A DNA stretch of 64,000 nucleotides, from positions 88,412 through 152,411 of the IMG/VR virus record IMGVR_UViG_3300046787_000438. One strand, written 5' to 3'. The position numbers and the translations under genes are program-made. This DNA is from a virus. This document shows positions 14,037-21,714 of this stretch, in pieces. The stretch's first letter is position 1, and each line of letters starts with the position of its first letter. The notes below the pieces were generated by a model. It saw only the letters and a list, made by a program, of their open reading frames with translations, was not told the DNA's origin and made no database searches.

Positions 14037-14714
14037 ATGTGTCAAAAATGTATTGATGAAGTTGTAGACCTGAAGCCTAAGGTTAAGTTTAGGATGTCGA
14101 AAGAAGATAAGGCTAAACTCCCAGGTAAGCTGATTCCTAATAAGCTAGTTTCCGATATGTCTCCCGAGGAGTATCAAGAGCATCGTCTATACGCTAGAGC
14201 CTACAAAAAAGCGTACAATGACTTCCATGCAGCAAACGGTAACGGCACCAAAATATATCAGGATGCCTATCAAAAAGCATACAAGCGTAATCACTATGCC
14301 CAATATATGGAGTACTTGAATCGGTATCGCAAAGAGAATCCAGAGTGGGGAAATAGAAGTCACCGCCGCCGCAGAGCTAGACACGCTGCTGTTGATTCCG
14401 AGGTTTATTATCCTAATCAAATCATCGAGTTGTGGGGGACGGATTGTTACCTCTGTGGTGAGGCCATAGATCTTGAAGCTAATCGCGGCGTCGGACAGAT
14501 CGGATGGGAGCGAGGGCTACACTTAGACCATGTAATTCCCATTTCGGCGGGGGGACCAGATACGGTAGATAACGTGAGACCAACCCACGGGCAATGTAAT
14601 TTAAGGAAGCAATCATCAATTGTAGTTACCTTAAACGATGAAGCAGAACGAGTTAAGGTACTATTTCAAGAGCGTTATGGTGCACCCAAAAAAGGTAGAC
14701 CGAGACTTGACTAA
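14037..14714 (+). CDS. HNH endonuclease
   Basis: A 225-residue protein. CYLCGEAID and a later CN...K form the zinc pair, HLDHVIPISAGG is the HNH catalytic core and N-x-x-PTHGQCN-x-x-K completes the fold (about 140-200). The N-terminal part is rich in Tyr, Lys and Arg and carries its own CxxC. It may be a free-standing homing enzyme, since it is far from the terminase. The ATG lies 6 nt after TATTCT (14025-14030), so it looks leaderless. Confidence 0.85.
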   Translation: MCQKCIDEVVDLKPKVKFRMSKEDKAKLPGKLIPNKLVSDMSPEEYQEHRLYARAYKKAYNDFHAANGNGTKIYQDAYQKAYKRNHYAQYMEYLNRYRKENPEWGNRSHRRRRARHAAVDSEVYYPNQIIELWGTDCYLCGEAIDLEANRGVGQIGWERGLHLDHVIPISAGGPDTVDNVRPTHGQCNLRKQSSIVVTLNDEAERVKVLFQERYGAPKKGRPRLD

Positions 14715-14971
14715 CTGGTTGAAATCAAATAATGCTTAATGAAGGGCAAAACCCCTGCGTTTACCCTCACCTCGTCCAAAAAATTCGTCCAACGAATAAT
14801 CAACAACTTTTCATGATTGTACAATTGTTGCTATGTTTACTGCAGCTAAAACTAGTGGCGTCCACAATACCCTACAATTGATGGAGAAGGCGGCCTTACC
14901 ACAGTCCTCTCCCCAGTTGGTAGGGTCGCTTTCGCCTTCCTGTCTAAGTTGCATCATCATTAAGAAGTTGC

Positions 14972-15000
14972 TTGACATTAGGGACGTACATTGTTAGAAT
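14972..15000 (+). promoter_or_regulatory. Promoter-like match that conflicts with the start of the next ORF
   Basis: TTGACA (14972-14977), 17-nt spacer and TAGAAT (14995-15000) form a near-ideal promoter, but the only in-frame start of the following ORF, TTG at 14991, lies inside it. AGGGA (14980-14984) could serve as ribosome binding site for that TTG on a longer transcript. Either the match is fortuitous or translation starts at an unusual codon. Confidence 0.4.
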
Positions 15001-15947
15001 TAAACGGCGAGTCAAAAGAGACCGATCCACTGGATTATGTCCTCGAAGATCCAACCGCGATCCTCGCTGACCTTTCAGCCCTCGGTATTGAAGAAGTCGA
15101 TAAAGGCGTTTGCGAGGACTCATTCGAGAACCGTGCTATATTACGGCGAGCGCACCTAATCTGGGAACCTGTTTACTCGAGCACGGGCGGATCAACGGGC
15201 CTGTTAAAAGTACGGTCAGCTGAATCAACTCGCGAACGTCGCATCCAATCTCTAGCCGAGAAACGGCCTGTTCTCGTTAACCCCTCAGATAATAACTCCG
15301 ACTACCTAACGGGTCTAGATCTAATAGCTGAAGAAGCTTCCGACTACCTAGTACCGCCTTGGGTTATTGGTGCCACCCGTAAGTGGTTGAAAGAGCAAGA
15401 AGCTGGTGGACCCCCAACCGCTAAGCGCCAGCCAGTTCCACTACCTCACCGTTGTCGCCAGGTAAAGTTTGACGGGATCCGATGCATGCTCTGGGGATCA
15501 GGGCGTCCAGTTGATGACGGCCTGTGTCGAGTACATTTGCGTACACTGAAGTCGAAGACATCTGATGACATCGAACGAGCCCGTGAAAAGTTAATGCAAG
15601 CTGCACCGTATGCTGTAGACAAACTTGAAGATCTTATGGAAAACGCCGAGTCGGAGCCTGTAAGATTAAAAGCAGCAACAGAAATTCTTGACCGTGCTGG
15701 TGTACGTGGTGGTGTTGAAATTGATACCAACGTCAATATCGACGTGCGGCCTGCTGCGTCTATCATTGCCGAACGTTTGGAACGGTTGGCCATGGGAGCT
15801 GCAACCGCTGCGTCTCTTCTACAAGAGAGCGGCGCGGATGTAGTAGATGCTGAAGTTGTAATTGAAGAGACCGCGAGCGCGACCGATCCTAACCAGGAGC
15901 GGCCTGCGTCTACTACTAAAGAAGAAACCGAGATAACGAATGAGTAA
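14991..15947 (+). CDS. Small-terminase-like / DNA-binding protein
   Basis: A 318-residue protein. The middle has a Cys/His cluster (HRCRQVKFDGIRC...C-x-x-H) as seen in actinophage proteins near small terminase subunits. The region RLKAATEILDRAGVRGG with preceding helices (about 200-260) resembles the small terminase subunit. The C terminus is acidic and low in complexity. The start is TTG, as no ATG or GTG lies upstream in frame. It lies 27 kb from the large terminase, which is unusual. Confidence 0.5.
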   Translation: MLELNGESKETDPLDYVLEDPTAILADLSALGIEEVDKGVCEDSFENRAILRRAHLIWEPVYSSTGGSTGLLKVRSAESTRERRIQSLAEKRPVLVNPSDNNSDYLTGLDLIAEEASDYLVPPWVIGATRKWLKEQEAGGPPTAKRQPVPLPHRCRQVKFDGIRCMLWGSGRPVDDGLCRVHLRTLKSKTSDDIERAREKLMQAAPYAVDKLEDLMENAESEPVRLKAATEILDRAGVRGGVEIDTNVNIDVRPAASIIAERLERLAMGAATAASLLQESGADVVDAEVVIEETASATDPNQERPASTTKEETEITNE

Positions 15948-16248
15948 CGGACACGACTACGGTCAGATTCTTAAAGCGGCCCGCGATCACTACAATAACC
16001 TGAAGACGGATATCGCAAACGCGTCTAACCGTATAGAGCACATCCGACTAAGCGCTCTAGCTCAGGAAGCTCATAATCTTTTAACGGAGCTTCAGATGTT
16101 CGAGATCGGACTCGTCTACACTCACACTGGATCAACCGAAGCATATTTCGCTAAGCTCCAGGAAGAGGGACGTTCGTCAACCGATGAATCAGATCTCACT
16201 CTGGACCTTCCAGAATTCAAGAGCCCCTTCAATCCAGACGTAAAATGA
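15940..16248 (+). CDS. Hypothetical helical protein
   Basis: A 102-residue protein with a long central helix and acidic C terminus. It overlaps the upstream gene by 8 nt and the downstream oxygenase gene by 4 nt (ATGA), so it sits in one operon with both. No family recognised. Confidence 0.7.
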   Translation: MSNGHDYGQILKAARDHYNNLKTDIANASNRIEHIRLSALAQEAHNLLTELQMFEIGLVYTHTGSTEAYFAKLQEEGRSSTDESDLTLDLPEFKSPFNPDVK

Positions 16249-16916
16249 AACAGCTAACCCTCGAAGACATTCAGGGCCTAGGTTTTGACGTCGAGGAAAT
16301 CCTGCCGCGGGTTTTCAAGATACGTAACTTTTTATCAATCGAAGAGACTGCAGCTGTTCTAGCTGAAGCTCGAAGCTACACTGAAGAAGACTGGCGATTC
16401 AGGTACATGTCTGAGATGCGTCGAAGCTGTCTTGAAAAGTTTGGCCGCGATGACATCGAAGCTTTGGTTGAAGAGGGCCTGCTTGAGGTAACCTGGAATT
16501 TTGCAGACAAGAACTGCGGGTACCACAACGAAGAGTTCGCTGAAACTTTGCGCTTGCGTGCGCAGCAGATGTTTGATATAGTTGGCGGGATACAGCTGAA
16601 TGGGTTCCTTGTTGTGCACAGACTCTATGAAGGATCTGACCTCAAGTCTCACTACGACCAGTACTCTGACAAGCTGATTGAATATGCTGCAGTACTTTAC
16701 ATCAACGATGACTACACTGATGGTGAGCTCTTCTTCCCAAAGTTTGATTTCAAATTGCGGCCAGAGCCTGGTACATTGATGGTCTTCCCTGGAACTGAGG
16801 AGTATGAACATGGCGTTCATCCAGTGGGACCAGGACCAGTACGTTATAACTTGCCAACGTTCATCAAACGTCAACACCCAGATGGTGACATGGCAGGGTG
16901 GGCAAGCTTCGGCTAG
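16245..16916 (+). CDS. 2-oxoglutarate-Fe(II) dioxygenase, prolyl-4-hydroxylase type
   Basis: A 223-residue protein. H136-x-D138 (SHYDQY), a distal His (H189 or H192 in YEHGVHPV) and R200 after a PVR motif form the Fe(II)/2-oxoglutarate site; INDDYTDGELFFP is a typical strand turn of P4H-like enzymes. The substrate is unknown. The coupled genes upstream suggest work on a phage or host protein. Better matched to the classic fold than the other two oxygenases here. Confidence 0.85.
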   Translation: MKQLTLEDIQGLGFDVEEILPRVFKIRNFLSIEETAAVLAEARSYTEEDWRFRYMSEMRRSCLEKFGRDDIEALVEEGLLEVTWNFADKNCGYHNEEFAETLRLRAQQMFDIVGGIQLNGFLVVHRLYEGSDLKSHYDQYSDKLIEYAAVLYINDDYTDGELFFPKFDFKLRPEPGTLMVFPGTEEYEHGVHPVGPGPVRYNLPTFIKRQHPDGDMAGWASFG

Positions 16917-16946
16917 CAGCAGCAATGCATGCGATAGGATGAACTT

Positions 16947-17798
16947 ATGAGATTCCGTAAACGCCAAGATCCTGCTGCAGCAGCTGAACTTTTCATCAGC
17001 AAAGCTCAGCAATACCTGGGCTACACAGCTGAGATGCTTGGCCGTAACATGTTCGGCCAGAAGGTTGGCTATGACTCAACCCCATGGAGCGGCGCGTTTA
17101 TTGACGTAGTCGCCCGTGAGGCAGGCCTCCACCTACCAAGCTTTGTCTACACTCCTGCCGCGCTCGCAGAATTCATTCGCCAGGGAAACTTTTCACGGGT
17201 ACCGCAGCTTGGCAGCGTAGCGATCTATAACTTTTCATCAGAAGTTGGAGCTGCGGCGAGCGCCTTCTCAATGCCCCATTGCGGAATCGTGACCGACGTC
17301 CGCGAGTTCGAGACCACGGGACGGTTTATAACCGTTGAGGGAAACACCGAAGGTTCAACAACTCATACCAAGAAGGATGGCGTGCATCAACGGATCCGCA
17401 CAATTAACGATGTAGTTATTTTTTGTCAGCTGCCTGCAGCACGGATCTCAACTTTTAACGGAAGATTGATTAAGCTCCTGGATCGCGGCCGCACAACTTT
17501 TAACGGCGAGGATCTTAAAGCTATAGACGACGCGGCCCGCATTCCTTCAATACTTCGCATCAACAACGAGATCAAGCACGGATCACGTAACCGCGATATC
17601 GAGATCCTGCAGCTAGCGCTTGCAACTGTTACTGACTTACGTGGCTGCGTACCTGGTAAGTGGGACACAATAACCGCGTCTGCTTGCGCAAGATATCAAC
17701 GTATGATAGGATTCGTTGGAGCAGATGCAAACGGCCTGCCTAACCTAAACACGCTGAAGCGCTTAGCTAAAGAGACGGGACTCTTCACAATTGCCTAA
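16947..17798 (+). CDS. CHAP/NlpC-like amidase domain lacking its cysteine, with C-terminal PG-binding-like region
   Basis: A 283-residue protein. Residues about 10-165 follow the CHAP pattern, but the usual catalytic Cys position reads TPWSGAFID (Ser codon AGC at 17098-17100). The His in MPHCGIVTD is kept. Residues about 205-280 resemble a peptidoglycan-binding helical domain. It may be a non-catalytic wall binder, or use another nucleophile. ATG follows TAGGAT (16935-16940) by 6 nt, so it is leaderless. Confidence 0.65.
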   Translation: MRFRKRQDPAAAAELFISKAQQYLGYTAEMLGRNMFGQKVGYDSTPWSGAFIDVVAREAGLHLPSFVYTPAALAEFIRQGNFSRVPQLGSVAIYNFSSEVGAAASAFSMPHCGIVTDVREFETTGRFITVEGNTEGSTTHTKKDGVHQRIRTINDVVIFCQLPAARISTFNGRLIKLLDRGRTTFNGEDLKAIDDAARIPSILRINNEIKHGSRNRDIEILQLALATVTDLRGCVPGKWDTITASACARYQRMIGFVGADANGLPNLNTLKRLAKETGLFTIA

Positions 17799-18120
17799 AG
17801 AATTTAATCTGGATGACTACCAGTACTCTGAAGAGCACATAACTTTTGATGAGTTCCTCAGGTACCAGCCGCTGAAGAACGATCTAGATCCAGCTGCATC
17901 TTTTGACGGAGCATTGTTTCGTCATGAAGGAGATCAGTGGGTCCACATTGCGAAACTATCTGCTGCCAATATCTGGACACTTTTCACGGACCGAGACGGC
18001 TCGCTGCGCATTCGAAACGGATACCAGGTAGACGGACGGCTCGGGTACTTCCACTGTGCTCAGATGCACAACGCTCACAGGACCATCATTGTTGACGGCC
18101 TGGATCTGAACAACTTTTAA
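17791..18120 (+). CDS. Hypothetical protein
   Basis: A 109-residue protein with a TTG start overlapping the CHAP-like gene by 8 nt. The sequence is mixed alpha/beta with many aromatic residues and no recognised motif. Overlap suggests co-translation with the upstream gene. Confidence 0.6.
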   Translation: MPKEFNLDDYQYSEEHITFDEFLRYQPLKNDLDPAASFDGALFRHEGDQWVHIAKLSAANIWTLFTDRDGSLRIRNGYQVDGRLGYFHCAQMHNAHRTIIVDGLDLNNF

Positions 18121-18131
18121 CGGAGAGTTTG

Positions 18132-18386
18132 ATGAAGCTATTCACCTTCAGCATTATGCATCCTGCAGCAGAAGACGGACCGCTCACTGCGATCGTCCCA
18201 GCGGCTAGCGAAAGCGCGGCGAGGAAACTCCTAGCAACCGAGTTCTTCTTCAACCAAGACTTGGTCAACGGATACATGTTCGACGTCAAGCTGGTCCGAT
18301 CAGCTGAGCTGCCACTTTCCATGAAAAGATTGAATGTCATCACAGTGCAGCTGCCTGACGGACGGATGATGGAGAAAGCTTTCTAA
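18132..18386 (+). CDS. Hypothetical protein
   Basis: An 84-residue alpha/beta protein. GGAGAG (18122-18127) lies 4 nt before the ATG at 18132, which is preferred to TTG at 18129. No domain recognised. Confidence 0.6.
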   Translation: MKLFTFSIMHPAAEDGPLTAIVPAASESAARKLLATEFFFNQDLVNGYMFDVKLVRSAELPLSMKRLNVITVQLPDGRMMEKAF

Positions 18387-18403
18387 CTGCGGCGAGCGCT
18401 GAT

Positions 18404-18432
18404 TTGCATCGACGGCCTGCTGTAGGTAAACT
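18404..18432 (+). promoter_or_regulatory. Leaderless promoter of tandem-HTH gene
   Basis: TTGCAT (18404-18409), 17-nt spacer, TAAACT (18427-18432), then 6 nt to the ATG at 18439. Confidence 0.6.
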
Positions 18433-18438
18433 AGCGGC

Positions 18439-18870
18439 ATGCCCACACTAGTCACGCAAGATGAAGCAGCACGGATCCTCCACGTCTCACGGGGAATGAT
18501 TCAGTACTGGGTCCGCAAGGGAGCTACGCGGTACCCTAAACCGAGAAAGCCTGGAGCACGCTATGCCCCGTCGACTCGCGAGAGACTTGGACCGACATGT
18601 AACCGCAACTACCTCCTGGACCTGGAAGAGCTGCAGCTCAAACTTTTCACGAATGCTGTAAAGAATCTGGAGCAGCAGAATCCTGAGGCCCATCTCATGA
18701 CCGTTCGCGAGGCAGCCAAGCGAACTAATAGAAAACACGAGACCATTGCCACGTACGTAAAGAAATTCCAACTGAAGAAGTATTTCCTTCACGAAGGCAC
18801 CTCCCACTACTTGATAGATGGCGAGGAACTGGCGGACGCAATGGAATCCAGGGGCCTAGCGCTTACTTGA
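18439..18870 (+). CDS. Tandem helix-turn-helix protein
   Basis: A 143-residue protein with two excisionase/MerR-like HTH units: VTQDEAARILHVSRGMIQYW (about 5-24) and MTVREAAKRTNRKHETIATY (about 87-106), each followed by a short wing. It probably binds DNA as a regulator; the target is unknown. Confidence 0.7.
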   Translation: MPTLVTQDEAARILHVSRGMIQYWVRKGATRYPKPRKPGARYAPSTRERLGPTCNRNYLLDLEELQLKLFTNAVKNLEQQNPEAHLMTVREAAKRTNRKHETIATYVKKFQLKKYFLHEGTSHYLIDGEELADAMESRGLALT

Positions 18871-18895
18871 CTTATTAGCGCTGCAGTGGTACATT
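18867..18895 (+). promoter_or_regulatory. Leaderless promoter of a cysteine-rich protein gene
   Basis: TTGACT (18867-18872), overlapping the stop codon of the upstream gene, 17-nt spacer, TACATT (18890-18895), ATG at 18902 after 6 nt. Confidence 0.65.
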
Positions 18896-18901
18896 TGACC
18901 C

Positions 18902-19198
18902 ATGACTACTAAATGTGATTGCAACAAAGTGAATGCCATGGCGTTCAGGTGCTGGGACTGCAACATGTGTACTCTCTGTAACGATGAGTACTACATGGTT
19001 GATGATGGCGTATGGGAAGTTGCCACTGAAGACTTCGGGGGCCATGGCATGTTATGCATTGGCTGCCTTGAGGCACGCCTTGGTGGAAAGCTTGTAGCTA
19101 GCGACTTCCCTGATTACCCAATCAATATGGGCGTCTTCCCGCAATCAACACGCCTACGAAATCGTTTGACAAATAGCGCAGATGCTGCTAACTTTTAA
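18902..19198 (+). CDS. Cysteine-rich metal-binding protein
   Basis: A 98-residue protein. The first 60 residues hold CDC, CWDCNMCTLC and CIGC, enough for two zinc sites of a treble-clef or RING-like kind. Function unknown. Confidence 0.65.
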   Translation: MTTKCDCNKVNAMAFRCWDCNMCTLCNDEYYMVDDGVWEVATEDFGGHGMLCIGCLEARLGGKLVASDFPDYPINMGVFPQSTRLRNRLTNSADAANF

Positions 19199-19221
19199 TT
19201 ACACATAGAAAGGGGTTCCAA

Positions 19222-19383
19222 ATGTATGGTTTGGACTTGACAGACCCAATGGTTAAGAAGGCTTACCAATTGGGATTTAACGATGGCCTGACCTGCGCGG
19301 TAGATAACGCGAAGGAGTTCGAGTACATCGACGAAGAGCAGGCAGATGACCTGCTTACTGAACTAGTAGAGATTGAGGCCTAG
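19222..19383 (+). CDS. Small acidic protein
   Basis: A 53-residue ORF starting MYGLDLTDPMVKKAYQLG, strongly acidic at the C terminus. GAAAGGGG (19208-19215) lies 6 nt before the ATG, in the same cassette (GAAAGGGGTT-CCAAATG) that precedes the genes at 20330 and 27150. It is followed after 2 nt by the next gene. Confidence 0.65.
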   Translation: MYGLDLTDPMVKKAYQLGFNDGLTCAVDNAKEFEYIDEEQADDLLTELVEIEA

Positions 19384-19385
19384 TC

Positions 19386-19868
19386 ATGGGATTAGATATG
19401 TACCTTGAGGCACGCCGCTTTGTTAGCGGGTACGCGCACTCGGATGCAGCAGAGCGACAAATTTACGATACCGTTCTCGATGCAATCGGCCAGAGCGGTA
19501 AGGGTGATGAGCGGTTCGTCTATGTCAACTTCAACGTTGCGTACTGGCGCAAGACCAACCACATTCATAACTGGTTTGTGGCCAACGTTCAGGGCGGCGA
19601 GGATGACTGTAAGTCTTACTACGTCTCTCGCGAGAAGTTGCTGGAACTCGAGCAGTTGTGTAGGGACGTTGCTTCTAACGGAACCGAGGAGTACGCGCAA
19701 GAACATCTACCTACGGGTTCAGGTTTTTTCTTTGGCGGTACAGACTACGACGAGTACTACTTTGAGCAAACCGACTGGACAGCAAAGCGGCTTGCCGAGA
19801 TACTGGTAAGCATCCCAGAGAAGCCGAGCCTCACAGGTATCGACTTCTACTATTCAGCAAGTTGGTAG
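19386..19868 (+). CDS. MGLDMYL-type conserved phage protein
   Basis: A 160-residue protein beginning MGLDMYLEAR and carrying VAYWRKTNHIHNWFV, a pattern I know from a widespread phage and bacterial family of unknown function. It starts 2 nt after the preceding stop. The gene at 20330 begins MGMDVYG and may be a distant relative. Confidence 0.7.
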   Translation: MGLDMYLEARRFVSGYAHSDAAERQIYDTVLDAIGQSGKGDERFVYVNFNVAYWRKTNHIHNWFVANVQGGEDDCKSYYVSREKLLELEQLCRDVASNGTEEYAQEHLPTGSGFFFGGTDYDEYYFEQTDWTAKRLAEILVSIPEKPSLTGIDFYYSASW

Positions 19869-19928
19869 AAGCGGCATGCGGCGAGCGCGTTCCAAATCAA
19901 GGGCGTGCGCTCGTTGTATGCTACTATC

Positions 19929-20234
19929 ATGCGCTCACTAGAAGTACACCTGTTCGAAACCGACTCTGACCTAGACTCTGCTATCGCTAGCGGAGCTGTA
20001 CTACCAGAGCAACTCATCCGAACCGTATGCATCGATTGCCAAGGACCAGTAGGTTTTGCTGGACTGGAGTTCGAACCCTTCGTTGTAGTCATAGACGAGA
20101 ATGACCAAGACTGGTTAGCATGCACCGATTGCGCAAAAGCTATCCTCAACTACGTGGACACATTCTTTCCGCCAGTCACAAAAAGTCACTTCGCTCATCA
20201 CCTCACAGATGACGAAGAATTCGACGCCTTCTAA
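19929..20234 (+). CDS. Protein with paired CxxC motifs
   Basis: A 101-residue protein with CIDC and CTDC (about 39-42 and 68-71), a likely zinc ribbon. The ATG at 19929 is chosen because TATGCT (19917-19922) lies 6 nt upstream (leaderless). Function unknown. It is the last gene before the first 17-mer element. Confidence 0.6.
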   Translation: MRSLEVHLFETDSDLDSAIASGAVLPEQLIRTVCIDCQGPVGFAGLEFEPFVVVIDENDQDWLACTDCAKAILNYVDTFFPPVTKSHFAHHLTDDEEFDAF

Positions 20235-20235
20235 C

Positions 20236-20300
20236 TGTATTTATTTTTTGTCCAACACGCCGTAGTTCGTGTTGCGTAATGTTATACCCTTTGCTATAGT
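20236..20300 (+). promoter_or_regulatory. 17-mer regulatory element, copy 1, with promoter
   Basis: TGTATTTATTTTTTGTC (20236-20252), then 19 nt to TTGCGT (20272-20277), 17-nt spacer, TATAGT (20295-20300). It drives the DnaJ-zinc-finger-like gene at 20330. Confidence 0.8.
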
Positions 20301-20329
20301 TGGATTACCAATAGAAAGGGGTTTCCCAA

Positions 20330-20848
20330 ATGGGAATGGATGTTTATGGCAAGAACCCAGTAAATGAAACTGGGCAATACTTCCGCCGAAATGTGTGGGG
20401 CTGGCATCCTCTATGGGGTTATGTGGAAGACACTTACCCAGAGATTGCCGAACTGGTCGAACACGCACACAGCAACGATGGCGATGGCTTGGGTGCGAGA
20501 AATGCTAAGAAGTTAGCGAAACTTTTGATGAGCGATTACGAAACTGGCAAAGCCAAGGAGTATGTCGAGGAACGCAACAAGGCTATTTCAGAGTTGCCTT
20601 TTGATGAGTGCCGTCTATGTGCTGGCACAGGTATTCGCACAGACGAGATTGCGGTAAATGCTGGTATGCCAACTCAAGAGTTGCGACCAGACATTGCGAT
20701 TATCGTTGGTCGAACTCACGGAACTTGTAATGCTTGTAGTGGCCTAGGTAAGACAGAGCCTTGGGCAAGCAACTACTACCTAGAGCCAGACGACATAAAA
20801 GAGTTTGCCGAGTTCCTAGTGAACTCTGGTGGATTTGAGATTTGCTAG
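20330..20848 (+). CDS. Protein with DnaJ-type zinc-finger motifs, MGMDVYG family
   Basis: A 172-residue protein. CRLCAGTGIR and CNACSGLGK (about 99 and 142) are CxxCxGxG motifs like those of the DnaJ cysteine-rich domain, but there is no J domain. The N terminus MGMDVYGKNP is typical of a phage-encoded family of unknown role. Strong GAAAGGGG ribosome binding site. Confidence 0.75.
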   Translation: MGMDVYGKNPVNETGQYFRRNVWGWHPLWGYVEDTYPEIAELVEHAHSNDGDGLGARNAKKLAKLLMSDYETGKAKEYVEERNKAISELPFDECRLCAGTGIRTDEIAVNAGMPTQELRPDIAIIVGRTHGTCNACSGLGKTEPWASNYYLEPDDIKEFAEFLVNSGGFEIC

Positions 20849-20871
20849 ACCCTGACTAAAAGTCAAACACC

Positions 20872-20905
20872 TGAGCCAAGTGTCTAAACTGGCTCATCTT
20901 TTTGA
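20872..20905 (+). terminator. Rho-independent terminator
   Basis: TGAGCCA (20872-20878) pairs with TGGCTCA (20890-20896), followed by TCTTTTTG. It ends the unit begun at element copy 1. Confidence 0.8.
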
Positions 20906-20913
20906 TTGGAAGT

Positions 20914-21004
20914 TGTATTTATTTTTTGTCTACCCCCGAGGGGCGACACGCCGAAAAAGATTTTCATAGATAGATTTGACATTCCGTAAAAAGTTTGCTT
21001 TACT
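20914..21004 (+). promoter_or_regulatory. 17-mer regulatory element, copy 2, with promoter
   Basis: Exact 17-mer at 20914-20930, 45 nt to TTGACA (20976-20981), 17-nt spacer, TTTACT (20999-21004). This is the one copy whose spacing falls outside the 19/29/39 series. It drives the operon 21056-22779. Confidence 0.75.
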
Positions 21005-21055
21005 TTACTTACTGACCAAAAGGGCAGACACGACACACGAAAGGGGCTAGTCGAA

Positions 21056-21670
21056 ATGACTACCACAGCAACAGCAACACCAAAGATTGTAGGCAACGCA
21101 CTCTACCTAGAGTTGGTTGGCGACACTACTATGCCCGAGGACAAACTACGCCAAATGCTCGGGTGGCAACACAAGGGAACTAAGCAGGTTCTCATGTTCC
21201 CCGAGTATCAGGACGACATGGGCAAGACCCACAGCGCAGTCATTATGACCAGAGTTATCACAGAGAACTCCCCACGCGCTCAATGGGACATGAACTACAT
21301 GGCTCGCAATCGTCCGAAGCCACAGTTGGCAGATAACGATTCTTACTACGCCAACTACCCAGAATACAGCAACGCCGAGTGGGACGCACTAACAAGTCGT
21401 GAGCAGTTTGAGGCTCGTAAGCGTGCCATAGCAATCCTGCTCAAGAATGTAGTGCTTGACACTTACTACTCCGAGCCAGACGCAGAGGGCAATCGCACAA
21501 CGCTCGCAGGGCAGGGTTGGGTTGTTCGTGAGGGAAAACCAATCGCAGTTGAGATTACTGACCAAGACATGACAGAACTTCACAGCGACAGCAAAACTCC
21601 ACAGGCAGTTATTCGCCGAATCAACAAAGTTCGCACGACACTTGACAAGTTCCCAGCAAAACTTGTATAG
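21056..21670 (+). CDS. Hypothetical protein upstream of the MoxR ATPase
   Basis: A 204-residue alpha/beta protein, with no recognised fold. The strong GAAAGGGG ribosome binding site and only a 44-nt gap to the MoxR gene suggest a shared operon and possibly shared function with the MoxR/VWA pair. Confidence 0.7.
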   Translation: MTTTATATPKIVGNALYLELVGDTTMPEDKLRQMLGWQHKGTKQVLMFPEYQDDMGKTHSAVIMTRVITENSPRAQWDMNYMARNRPKPQLADNDSYYANYPEYSNAEWDALTSREQFEARKRAIAILLKNVVLDTYYSEPDAEGNRTTLAGQGWVVREGKPIAVEITDQDMTELHSDSKTPQAVIRRINKVRTTLDKFPAKLV

Positions 21671-21714
21671 TTTCTAATAGATACACACGACACGACACGA
21701 AAGGGGCGAAAGCC

